DNA from: Chiua virens
Taxonomy: Eukaryota; Basidiomycota; Agaricomycetes; Boletales; Boletaceae
Assembly: GCA_019787685.1 (NCBI GenBank)
Contig: JAHNUO010000055.1
Coordinates: 1-64,000, forward strand
Direction of reading: 5' to 3'
Length of the DNA stretch: 64,000 bases
Shown piece after piece: positions 25,087 through 36,390 of the stretch (position 1 is its first letter; every line of letters begins with the position of its first letter). A model generated the notes under the pieces. The model was not told the origin of the DNA. It was given only the letters and a program-made list of their open reading frames with translations, and did no database searches. The translations under genes were made by a program, and so were the position numbers.

Positions 25087-28000
25087 TTAAACGACAGTCT
25101 CACCGCGGACACATCCTAGCAGCATGGCATCTACTGTTCCCCCGGTCTTCTCCTCAATCCATGCATCAAATTCCTTGAAGAGCTTCATCGCCTGACCGCC
25201 GTCTGACTCCGCCTTCTTGCCAGGCCACATACGCTTCTCTTGGATGCCCACGAAATCAATTTTGAGCGACGTGTCCATGCTAGTGGCCGCGCTTTCGCCG
25301 TCCTCTACTGTGGGGAGCTTGATGGTCATAGTCACCGCCCACGTGTCAGTTCCATAAAAGGATGCTTCTTTGATATGGTGGCGTGCAAACTCGTCTGGGG
25401 GATTGTTATCCAATGTCCATTCGAGAACATGGGCATCAAAGGCGATGACTGGGGCAAAGAGAGATGTCAGCGGGTACATGGTTAAAAACGAGGCCCTGTC
25501 CTCACCCGTCCAAATGATCCCAGGGTGGTCGATCCTGATAGTGAGCGTCCTTGTGCCTGCTTGTACTACATCGATGGTATCATTCACAGCGGTGACACTG
25601 AACCGTTCCTCTATAGGCCACGGTGCATCATAAGCGTGGGCCAGTGGAAGATCAATTTTAAATGGAGAAAGGAACTGTATTTACCAAAAATCGACGGAAG
25701 GGGTAATCAGCAAACAAGACGAGGAACACACTGGAGAGCTACGCACAGCGGAGAATGGATAGAGCGCATCCCAGTCATTGATATAATCGTCCATTATGAT
25801 TGCTTTCGGGGGAGTACTATCCGCACCGAACTTGTCCGCAATGTCATGAACTAGATCGTCAAATCCTGGAGCACCATCGGCGGCCGCGATATGTAGATGT
25901 TGTTCCTGAGTAACCAACTGCGAACACAAGTGGAAAGTCAGCAAATGTAACACGCGTAAATGCAAACGAGAAAATCGCCTAAGCGAAAGCGGCACGCTGC
26001 TCCTCGTAGAGCATACTTTGATTGTGGCACTTGGCCGAGCGATCAGCTGCGGCATGGCAACAAGCGAGTCTCCTTATTCATGATAGAGTACAGTCCGAAA
26101 TACGGAGCACAAGGGGACGCCCACAATAAACAGAAAACTTACATCTTCCATGTGAATCACGAATAGTCTTTTTTGATGCTGCCTGTCAAACGGCGCTTGG
26201 TTGTAAAAGAATGCTATAACCACCCCAAGTGCCAGTATCGCAAAGATCAACGCGCGCCGGAGTGCGGCCGGCCCAAACCGGTGCGCAAAAGGAACACCAA
26301 AGGAAACCATGAACGCGCCAAGCACCGTGACAATCGATGCAATGATGAACTCGCTGGGTGCGTCTCCACCAATGCGGCCTGTCTGATAGTTCATGAATAA
26401 ATATGACGTAAGAGCACGCAAAGGAAACTGCATCGCACCAAGGGCACAAATACCACTAGTGTCGCAGCCAACAGCTGCGGACCCGTTGTGAGCGGGATGA
26501 CCATCGCGATGGCGTACGCCCAGAGCGACACGTCTGAGTAGGTTGAGGTGCTAAGCATGCGCTTTTTTGCTGTCTTGTCTATATCATTCCCATTTACCTT
26601 CGCCTCGCCATTCGCATGGGAGATCCCTCTGCTCCGTGCCAGAAGTGCATCCACACCGAGAGCGGCAAGCATGCCGGTCGCGCCAAGGAAAGGAGCAGCA
26701 CTGGAACCAACATTAAAAAGCTGGCCAACTGCAGCAAGCCCTGACTGAAAGAGTAACAACGCTGCCAAGATGGGTTTTTCGAGCGTTTGGTCGGAACCTG
26801 GCCTGGAAAACAGCACCTGGGTGATCAATGCCCCTGTCCAACGAGAAATCAGATAACGTGTCAAGTGAGAGTGTAACTCCAGCCACGTACCAACAACTGC
26901 CGCTGGGCAATACAAGATGATTGGAAAGTATTCTGCCCTAAACCAGCTCATACCCTTGTGGAGGATGTTGGTCATGACAAATGCAAGCCCGTTGGCTGCA
27001 ATCAAACCTCCGACAAGTGCGGAAATTACTGCCCCCAAAGCGGTCCATACTCGCCGGACCCCAGTGGCCCAAACGAGAAAGAGAGAGGCAGCGAACAGCG
27101 TTACATACATTATCTTCGCCATTGTAAATGAATAGATGAAGAATAGACCGAGGTTGGTGAAAAAGACGGTCCGCGGGCGGGCAAATCCATGCTCTAGGCG
27201 AGGAATTGGCGATTTGTCGGAGGATAGGAAACGTAGCAGTGCTAGGGAATTCTCAGCCATATGTTGGGCGACTCCGGGTTGTATGTTTTCGACCAGGTCC
27301 TGGTGAGGTATACTTCAGACCCGGTCAGCAGAGAACACTCAAAGAGTCATACCCCACGCATATGGTACATGTAGCTGTTTCCAACAACAGCCATCTGGGC
27401 CATCAGCGTCAATGAACATTGACTACACGAATGCAGGACATGTTGACTTACATCTAATCCGGTGACATTCAAGTAATATTCGAATTGTCTGAAGTCGGTA
27501 CTGTCCAGAGGGCTCTGTCAGCAAGCACATATCCGACGTAATCATAAAGCACGTACTCCGATAGTAAAACTCCTGAGCTGAAAATCTCATTGGCATATAT
27601 TGTTCCATAGGGTCTAAGTCATTCAAGGTCAAATCAACTGAGACATGTACTCGGCACCATACGGCGCACCTAGGTACATGAGAATATGCTTCAATCATTT
27701 CCTCTGACGTGGCCTGAAACAGCAGCTCAGGGCCAGTGGTGCCAGCAGCTAACCCATTTCATGTCAGCGTGACGGTGAGCCGTCACTGTTAAACGATATG
27801 AACGCACCTTCCAAATTCACTACTGCCCGCACACTGACAAAAAGTCAGAGTCAGATATCATTCGCGAGATACATCAAGAGAGTCTAACGTGGAGGCAATA
27901 GGGTGTTGCGTTGAAAACAAATGCGAACCATCTTGCAAAGACTCTTCCGCGTTGTTGAACACTGTTGGGGGACAATATATTTTTTGAATTGAGCAGAGGA

Positions 28001-28898
28001 TAAGCCACTTGCAATACGCACGAAATATAATGGAGTGAGTCGGTTCCCATCCTTTTGTTTCCACGAGTACTCTTGCGCACTCGAGCATCACTCCTACAGC
28101 GAGCCCATCGTCCGCAGCTCCCGGACTTGGAAGAGTGCTATCGACATGCGCATTGATCAGCACCGCGGACGCTTTGCCGCGCTCAGTTCCGTCGGATATG
28201 CGAATAATAATGTTGGAGAGGTTGACATAGGTCTTGTAAAGCCGCGCGTTCATCATATCAAAGCTACATAGAAAATTCGACGCGGACGCGAGGTGGGGAT
28301 GGAGGTGAACATCAGCGACCGAACGTCTAAGCGAGGATTCTGTGTAGAGACGTACCGGTGACTTCCACTGCCTTCCTGTCTCCAAACTTCGCATTCGAGC
28401 TGCCGGCCCTTTTCCTTGATCACGATCTCCTCGCACAACCGCCGAACTTCTTCTGCCTTGACAACCATCCACGCGTCCGCCTCTGCATGTTCTCGCGTTC
28501 CCGGAGTGCGGTATCCAATGTCTTCCGAGAGGAATTTGGCGTAGGATAGGATAATGGCTTCGGAAGGATGGGGTAGTCCCGTTTGTGGATCATAACTAGC
28601 AAGAGTGAGAGATATGCATGAGCGGGTGCTGCAAGGCTTGTATAAAAATCGCAAGTGGCTCACGGGTGGACATTTGGCGTGGGCAAGGCTAGTTATGAAG
28701 GAGAAACATCAGCACATGTGTCCCCAAGACTCGCCATCCTCGTGACAAACGCATATTTGTTGCAAAAAGAATGGCTCGAATCTTAAACTCACTGAATTGT
28801 TGGTACAAGGTGCAGAGCGGCAAAGCCAAAAAGAGAGGTGCGAGTGCCAACATGGAGCGTATGGCCCCCCATTTCTGGGCGGGCCTGTCAAGGCTCAT
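25087..28898 (-). CDS. PFF1: Vacuolar membrane protease, M28 family
   Basis: Multi-pass zinc aminopeptidase-like protein of the vacuole/ER type (yeast Pff1; ERMP1 in animals). ATG at 28896-28898 starts a short cytosolic N-terminus and a first membrane helix (MLALAPLFLALPLCTLYQQF). Then come SEAIILSYAKFLSEDIGYRTPGT in the luminal stem and the peptidase core with its zinc motif AHVDSTLPSPGAADDG. The catalytic-pair region is NNAEESLQDGSHLF. Exons between about 27260 and 26070 carry many hydrophobic helices (FIYSFTMAKIMYVTLFAASLF; LGAVISALVGGLIAANGLAF). The soluble C-terminal domain ends LLGCVRGETVV. The order M28 domain, membrane block, C-terminal domain matches the family. Exact exon edges in the membrane block were not all resolved. 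Confidence 0.9.
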
Positions 28899-30117
28899 CT
28901 GAGTATACGCTGAAGACGAGAAGGTGTTGCGACTTGCAGATGACTCGTTGAAACAAGCCACGCGGATGGGGGAGGGCTGGTTGCAGCAACCTGACGGCGG
29001 GAGACACGAAAGCAGCTTCTCATCGACGCGCAAGTTAATAACGCCTACGGACATTCCCGCCCCGTCCAAGTCATGCACAATCAACTCCAAATCCCCACAA
29101 TCTCCACAGTCAAGCTTTCAAGATCGTCCCGGAACGTCTTACTAAGTCACTAAGAACCCGGACAACAGCGGAACAGTGACGGCGGACGGAGATTGTATGT
29201 AATATAGCATCATACAATAATAACGAAACGAGGGCTCCGCGGTGGGCGCGGAGTGAAACTTCCAGAATGAACTGTTTGGCAAGCATCCACAGGTTCAAGT
29301 TTGTCAAATAATGAGGTGTGCTTAGTGTTCCGCAGGTTAGGCCAAGATCATTTGAGATGTAAGCGGAGTCTTGCCGAGGTAGCACGGCTACCAAGTGTGT
29401 GAACCTAAGGTTTACTGTAAGGTTCACATCGCATAGTAGATTACTCGGCGAGCGAAGAGACACACATAGTACAGTCGACTCTCTCATAACCAATAACCCC
29501 TCGGGAAAGAGCCCAAAGTATGGGTTTTTTGGAGAGTATGGGGTATAGACAGCGGCGAAGAATGTTGGGGCAAGTAGGGGTATCATTTCAAGTTGTCTAG
29601 TAGCGTCCGAATTCTAGCAAGCTATATTGTCACTGGTAGGAATAGCAAAAAAGTCAGTGAGTTTTCCGTTCACCATCTCTGCGTTCCGTGAATACATGAC
29701 ATGCGTCCAAAGGAGCCCAGCATCATGTCCAACTCCTGTGCAGCTGGGTCGTTCTGATACTGTGCTCTTTTATATTCAAAAAATTCCAACTATTGCACGG
29801 GCTGTTGTTCCGAGGAGCTTAGCCTTGCGGCCCTTGTATCACTAGTGAGGTACCATGATAAATGTTTAGGAGACGAAATTTCGTAACTGGGACTTGCAGA
29901 GCGAATTCAGGCTGGATCATTCATTCCTGGGGGGGCGGCGGCGCCTGATCACATGCTGGAGCTCCACTTCGCAACAATAAGTTTAGGCTGATATGGAGTA
30001 GGGAGAGTTAGTTACAGATATCATTGTCTATTATCCTTATCTCACAGAACACAGAACAAGACCTATACATGGATGCATTAACCATCTGCGTCAGGTACCT
30101 GCCAGTTATGATTACAT
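28899..30117. other. Intergenic, PFF1 promoter and laccase B 3' flank
   Basis: About 1.2 kb. A 158-codon open frame on the minus strand (29110-29586) has no family resemblance and mixed composition, so I treat it as chance. Nothing else stands out. Confidence 0.4.
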
Positions 30118-32233
30118 TCAGGACTGGCAGAGCTGGCTCCATTCGACTGTGTATCACAATTAATTAGTCTTTGAGGTTTGCCCTAATGCCAACACGTACT
30201 CGGGGGAACTGGTTCCTGAGGTACTAAATCTATCGCTTCTGCCATTATGGCAGCAAATCCGCTATACACAACAATTAATTCTACGATCATGTTAGTTGAG
30301 AATTAATTCAACGCACTGGTTAAGATGCCAGTCAATGTGGCTAGACAATGACATGTGAACTCACGATGATTCTCAGGGGAAATTCATACCCACCAGTGAA
30401 GGAACCAAGGTCCCGGATTGTCAGTGACGAAGCGGATAGTCACGTTAGAAGGGGCACTGCCGATGGAGACGACATCACGCCTGACAGGATTTACAAAATT
30501 GGTGGTGTTGCTATTTGCAACCCTCACAACAGAGAATGAGTGCTGTGGAAATGGTTAAATAGAGAGCAAAAGGGCGAAATGGATCGCATACCCCATGCAG
30601 ATGAATTGGATGCTGGGGGTGTAGGCAGAGACTAAGTCAGCTTGGAACATTCATTTCTAATAGTGGTACTCACAGGACCACCAGGGACTAAAGCAGGGTT
30701 GGGATTTGGGAAGCTAATCTCTATGACCTTGTTCGGGGGAAGTGAATAAAAGCTCCCACTTGGTAGCAACTTCGAGGCATCTGTGGTTCTACTCAGGACC
30801 TGGAGGAGCACTGGGACAGTGGGGTTGCCCCAGGACACGTTGTTCAACATGAAATGTCCATTCGAGGAATTGAAGCCAGGAACAAGTTGAAAGCTCACGT
30901 CCGCCTGTCCAATCTCGGGGATTCCCGGAGCAGCCGGGTTGACCAGTGGGTGAAGGCTGCCTTCATCGAATGGAAGTTCATAAGGGCCAGGCGATGAGGT
31001 GGGATCCTCGTCAGGGGCTCCTTGATACTGCAAGATAGCCATATTTTGACCCCCGTCAAATGTCGCACCGGTTACACCACTCAAAGCGCGGATCCAATAG
31101 TTGCCAATGGTCAGGTTTGCAGTTACGACCACGGAGTAACGTTGACCAACAAGAACAGGGATCGAGTCGACATCCACAGGTTTCACTTCATTTCCATCTA
31201 CTTCAATAATAGTCATCCGGTGACCGTCAATGGTAAAGTTGAAGGAGGGATCGCAAGAGGTCGCAACTACACGGAAGCGATAGCGTAATCCTTGTTGAAC
31301 GCTGACGACCGCGAAAGGGCTTGATGGACCACCGGCATAGCGCCCAAGGCCATTGATCAGAGTCGCATCCGCAAGCACCGCTCCAGTTTGACTAAGGAGT
31401 TGAGGAGAGGGGGTATGATACCTAAGTTAAGGTTAGCCTAAACTAAACCACTGTTTTCGTCAAGGAAATTCTCACCAATCCGAGAGAGTGATAACCGTGC
31501 TGGCTGATCGGCCTTTTTATATAAAATATACTCGTAATAAAATTGTAGCTTACCATCATCAACGTCATATAAATGTGCCAGAGGATCCTTTGGATCATAA
31601 ATGACCAACGGGCCTCGAAGGCCATCACAGTACTGAGCTGCGTAATGCGAGTGGTACCAGTACGTTCCAGATTGACCGACGGGAATGAATTGGTATGTGA
31701 ACGCGTCCTGCTGACCAATTGGACACTGGCTGACCCAAGAAGCACCGTCAGCCCAGTTGGTCTGGTGCTGAAAGAGACCGTGCCAATGCTTTTGGAAGTG
31801 CGTCAGAGATATGGGTTGCGATATGTAATGTGTGATTATTTACGATGCTGGTTTCCAGATCCATAGTAGAATCTATTAGCCCATTGGAAACTTGAAGAGT
31901 AAATCGGCTATTCTGGAAAGGGATGAATATGCGACCCAGATTGGCTATCACCATAATCCTCACCATATTGGCTTGAATCAATGGTGCAGGGAATACACCA
32001 TTGGCAAGGACTGATCTAACGAATCAAGTACGTAAGATTTGGGTAGACAAGCAAAAGTTAATTTCGACTTACGATCGGTTGAGCCCATCTGGTGAAATGT
32101 AGGCATTTGCGATGTCAAGTTGGCTTACAGAACCAAGTACATTCGACGACGTGACCCGGGCTAAAAGGTGCGGAATCGTCAATGCATTAGAAGTGGTCAA
32201 CAGTACAAGGATAATTGCAGACAGCGACAACAT
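30118..32233 (-). CDS. Laccase B (multicopper oxidase, Phe axial type)
   Basis: Secreted phenol-oxidising laccase. ATG at 32231-32233 gives a signal peptide ([20 protein letters not shown]). Copper motifs are visible in order: [33 protein letters not shown] near 30605; and a split [19 protein letters not shown] near 30420-30240. The large middle exon 30632-31378 spans domain 2, including [15 protein letters not shown] and [18 protein letters not shown]. The last exon, after a GTACGT intron, ends EWSQLCQS with stop 30118-30120. The residue ten after the T1 cysteine is Phe, the class 3, high-potential type. Very similar to laccase C, with shared intron positions and promoter similarity, so the two arose by tandem duplication. 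Confidence 0.95.
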
Positions 32234-32294
32234 CTGGATATCAAAGGGGGATTGAAGTACACGAGTGCGGGCTACCTCGGTGTGAATGAGATCA

Positions 32295-32301
32295 TTTTAT
32301 A
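32295..32301 (-). promoter_or_regulatory. TATA box of laccase B
   Basis: TATAAAA on the minus strand, 62 bases upstream of the laccase B ATG. Confidence 0.6.
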
Positions 32302-32439
32302 CTTGAGTCTCATGGTCAATAATGCCTTCTTCCATGAACTCCCCTTGGGTTTTCCTTTTGCGACATACACCCGTGCCGGTCACGTCCGCGGAATGTTCCC
32401 GTCGCCGTCGCCATCCGTACAGATACCGTTCCTTACAGG

Positions 32440-32940
32440 AATTACAGGAATGGTGTAGCATCATGGAAGGACTGTATGGGGTGGTGGCGACTTGGGCCAG
32501 AAGAAGAAAGAGGATTATCTCAACGCCAGATAGATTAGTTGACCGTGCAGGACCAAGTGGGAAGCAAGAAATATCTGCTAAAGTAGAAAGTTAGGCACAA
32601 TGACAACTGCTCGCGTGTGTTTATATGCCTGATTATGATGAGCATTCAAAGCGACATTGGGAACATTTCCATTTGAACGTAAGTTGCTAATGCCCTAGTA
32701 AACCAAAGACTGCGCTCCTGAGCCAGTGACAAACTACGGGGCCGTCACTCTTGTGTATGATGTGCTATACAGCAATATTAGCAACACCAAGTCACACAAT
32801 CAATTGCAAAGAAAAAAAATCGATGCCTACGAGGAATGGAAGCGAGGTGGCATCAATGCTGTTGGTTGGTAGGCTGTGGCTGCCTCTTTGTCAGAGAATG
32901 ATGGCCGTGCGTGACGCTGCTCCGAGACAAGTCCAGCACT
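32440..32940. repeat. Laccase B promoter segment repeated upstream of laccase C
   Basis: Several blocks also occur in the same order upstream of laccase C. The best is 32861-32920 against 39161-39220: counting by hand, about 49 of 60 columns agree, including the core TGTCAGAGAATGATGGCCGT. Weaker matches are GAAAGTTAGGCAC at about 32587 (GGAAGTTAGGCAC at about 38869) and the segment around 32455-32490 (38735-38765). Confidence 0.75.
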
Positions 32941-33379
32941 GGTGAGGCAACGGTGATAGTTATTTCGATAGGAAGCATGGATAGTATAGCATACCTAGAT
33001 GGTCCACCGCGACAGTCCAGACGTATCCTCGAAGAAATCGGCTACGCCCAGCTGTCGGGCATGTAACTCGACACTGACGACCAATTTCAGTTGAAACGTT
33101 GATCCCCAACTTGAAACATCAATATTGTCAGCCACTGACGCAGGCACAGCCACTGAAGGACACGAGTAAGTTCTGATAATATGTAATCCTTTCGGAAGCT
33201 AGTCTCACCCAAGCCATACGGTCCTGCTAGGTCTATACCTAGATTCTGGGGTCAAATGAATACGTTAATTGAAATGATTACTCAGTGCAAGTCGCTCAGT
33301 GGAGAAGCTCAACTTCAAGTTCAAATTGGATCGCCGCGATCTGCAAACAAACGACAATACACATACGTGACACGACACT
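32941..33379. other. Intergenic, distal laccase B upstream region to transposon insertion site
   Basis: About 0.4 kb with no gene seen. It ends at the TA target site of the transposable element. Confidence 0.4.
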
Positions 33380-33381
33380 TA

Positions 33382-33410
33382 AGGTAGGGCTCACACAGTT
33401 TCATCCAACG
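33382..33410 (+). repeat. Left terminal inverted repeat of the transposon
   Basis: 29 bases, beginning AGGTAGGGCTCACACAG and ending CATCCAACG. It is identical to the reverse complement of 36123-36151. Confidence 0.95.
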
Positions 33411-33569
33411 TCATGTGATGTGACATTGATGTGACACAGCTTGTTAAGTTGAGGATAAGTACTGCCACCGGGTCAATGTATATATTAGGAAAGGGGGACA
33501 AGGTTGCTTGCTGGTGTGATGCTCGGAAATTAGTGAGACTCTACTACAATAAGTGGAATAATAAGGAAA

Positions 33570-35935
33570 TCAAACAATCATTTCTTCCTCAAGCTCTTTG
33601 AGAATACTTTCAGGCAAGACACAGTGTCCACGGTATTTCCTGGCTGCCCAGGCAGCTTGCTTACCATTTAGGCCCATATGATAAGCATCAATGAAACGTG
33701 ATGATCGATTAGCAAATCTAGACAACAAATGAGGCAGAAATTTGATCCAAGTCAAAATGACCCACTGCTGAATACTCTCAATAGGAATAGAATCCAAGGC
33801 TTTATGGATATTTTCCTCCATCACTATAATCTTTGATGAAGGGGGATACTCCTGGTAGATTCGTTTCCCAAAGCCCCAGCATTGCTCAATCATGTTCAAC
33901 TCACAGTGGAACTTTGGTAGAATCAAACAATCAAAGCCATGAGACTGGCACAATTGTTCAAGGAGGGAAGGAACACGCACAAAATCTGGTTCATTGAAGA
34001 GAACCCGACAGCAGCAGCAATTAGTGGCCCCCTCATTGCACTTGAAATCCTTGCACTGGGCTTTCAGCTTGTCTGCATTCACAAACCCTCGTTCCTTCAA
34101 GATCTGTGCCATTCCCTTGAACTTTCCAGCATGCAGTGGATGGTCATCGGGAAAATAAAATGCCTGAGGGGATCCATCATTAAGGTGTCCATCAGCCATT
34201 TGAATCTTTGTCTTCAGAGGTTTCCCATTTGGCCCATAAACAACCCTCCTCTCATTGTCCTTCATCACCGTGTCAACCCCCCAAACTTGGATTCCCTTCG
34301 GCATGTGTCGTGCGGAAAGTGCATCATCAGCTCACTTTAGGTGGGTTGGTGCATTATCAAAGACGAAAACATGGTCATATTCGGGATAGTGTTTCGTCAA
34401 CAAGTCCATCGCCTTGCTAGTCTGCGTGAGAATGTCATCACAGGAATAGTATCCATCTCGTGATTTTCCGGCACGGAACGTTACCCTTGTTGCCTCCAGT
34501 CCATCTGGTGACCGACACCAACCAATCTCAGGTGAGATAAAATCTGAAACCATTATGGATTCCCCTTCTCCTTTGGCTCGAGGATCAGCACCTGCATCCA
34601 CCTTCACCCACCCAGAGTGGCGCCGATCATTAGCATAGAAGGTTGATTCATCGTGTCGCCATGTAATAACCGGTCACTGCCCCTCTGCAAGTCCTAAAAG
34701 TTCCTCAGTGACGCCATCCTTCGACCAGCATCGCATGCGCTTCTCGATCTCTTTCCATCGTGGGATAAAAGTGTTTTGTCTGTAGTCCACGACATCAGGA
34801 CGCTCATGACCATCAATGTACTGCCCATGATGGTTGCGCTCCCAACGGTAACCCAACATGTGCATCCAACGTTTTGCAGTGGCAAGTGAAATAGTCTTTT
34901 CCAGCTGAAATTTCTCCTGAACATCTGAATGCGACAGGTACTGCACGAGATCGCTCGCCTTGACAAACTTGCCAACTGTCTGAAGATGAAGATTGAGCTC
35001 GGATGCGAGCTCTTCGTCGTCAATCATAGATGACCTCCCCTCACCATAGTGATCCCAAGGAAGGTCTTCTCGATCTGCAATATACACCTTTGCCCACTGA
35101 CGGAGTTTGCATGCATACCAGCTTCCCTTCATGGAAGCATGTGCTGCCTCCAGTGAGGAAGCAATCCACTGCGGAGAGGCCCCCTGCTCAGCCTTCCGGG
35201 TTGCGTCACAGAACAACCACAGGAGGGTTCTCATTCCCCCCAGCCTCTCCTTCAACACGGGCGGAAACTTGCCCCAATAGTGGCCAACTCCGGAAGCACG
35301 AAGCGGCTTGATGAGACATTTGATGTCTTCTAAGGCTTCCTCGGCATCCTTGAGCAGCGGTGGTGAGTGAAGATTGACAACAGTGGTTGTGGCCTGACTC
35401 GGAGAAACTCATCCAGGTGCTCCAAGCTTGCCAGGCTGAAGTCCAAGTGGCACACCTGCCTCGCTCCCATCCTGAGCTTCAGGTCCAAGTGCTGGACCTT
35501 CCATCAAATTCATCAACACACTGTTGCTCGTCGTGACAGTTGCAGCGCAGCCACTGCTGCTGTCTTCATTGTGCCGACTCGGACTCGGATATCCTTGTTG
35601 ATGCAAGCCGGTAGTGGTCCAAAGGTTTGTTGTCTCGTTGAGGGTGATGCGACCTGTGTGGTGAGGGTCATCCGAGTTGGGGGCTGCTGATTCCGGAGCA
35701 ATCTTGGACAACACAACTTGGTGAGTGACACTTTATTCGACATGATTCTTGTGATACTGACCACATTTGCTGCAGTCCGGGTGCGTTTTGGTGGATGACC
35801 TCCAAAGAGGTTTGCCGTTCTGTTCTCGGAGCAACGTCTTCGCCGTCCCATGTTGCAGTTTGTGCTGCCAGTGGCCAGTTCACTGCGACCCGATGCGTCT
35901 CCAGCGTGACTTGACTTAATTTGTTTTTGACCCAT
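33570..35935 (-). pseudogene. Tc1/mariner-type DDE transposase with three in-frame TGA codons
   Basis: Possible start ATG at 35933-35935, then an intron of about 50 bases near 35706-35760, then a single frame to the stop at 33570. The frame is interrupted only at 35409-35411, 34674-34676 and 34332-34334, all TGA; codons on both sides read through in the same phase. N-terminal part: helix-turn-helix-like, with LEKTISLATAKRWMHMLGY and RWERNHHGQY. Catalytic core: first Asp in HDESTFYANDRR, second Asp in HVFVFDNAPTHLK, Glu in FHCELNMIEQCWG, so the DDE triad is kept. A cysteine-rich insert (CKDFKCNEGATNCCCCRVLF) precedes the last catalytic block, a pattern I associate with Agaricomycete members of this group. 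Each TGA is one C-to-T change from CGA (Arg). Confidence 0.9.
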
Positions 35936-36122
35936 TTATTTTTTCACCTCGCTAAGTCGAGTTAGCTCAAAATCAATTCCTACAACGTCTTTTCAGAAAT
36001 TCAACAACCAACATAATCTGTATTTGAGTTGTAACTACAAGATGTTGGTTTTAGAATGTCCCTAAATGAAGCATATAGATTGATTTTGATTATTCCGTGA
36101 ATTGTCACACTTTGGCGTGTGG

Positions 36123-36151
36123 CGTTGGATGAAACTGTGTGAGCCCTACCT
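36123..36151 (-). repeat. Right terminal inverted repeat of the transposon
   Basis: 29 bases, the exact reverse complement of 33382-33410, followed by the TA target duplicate. Confidence 0.95.
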
Positions 36152-36390
36152 TAGTTCATATCTAAACCAGTGAGCATCGAGTTGATGCGGACGCTATCCT
36201 CGATTAACTTCACAGGTATATGACAATGCACTACATTACTACAACAGACTGGAATTCTGGCGCACAAAATGAAACGTTTCGACGAATGACAAGACTAAAC
36301 TATTATCATTGGGTATTATTAAGGAACGAAGAAAAGTCAATAGCTATCATGCACGTCGTAAATGTGGTATATACTCGGCCGTGACTGTCC

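Larger units (their letters stand above)
33380..36153. mobile_element. Tc1/mariner-like DNA transposon with TA target duplication
   Basis: The element proper is 33382-36151 (2,770 bases). It is bounded by perfect 29-base inverted repeats starting AGGTAGGGCTCACACAG and flanked on both sides by TA (33380-33381 and 36152-36153), the hallmark target duplication of the IS630/Tc1/mariner superfamily. It carries one minus-strand DDE transposase that fills most of the element. It sits between laccase C (downstream flank) and laccase B (upstream flank), inside the tandem pair. Perfect end repeats suggest recent arrival, yet the transposase has three in-frame stops, so this copy could move only if a related enzyme acted on it. 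Confidence 0.95.

Noticed and set aside
29110..29586. 158-codon minus-strand open frame.
   Set aside because: No domain, no supporting introns and mixed composition; probably chance in intergenic DNA.
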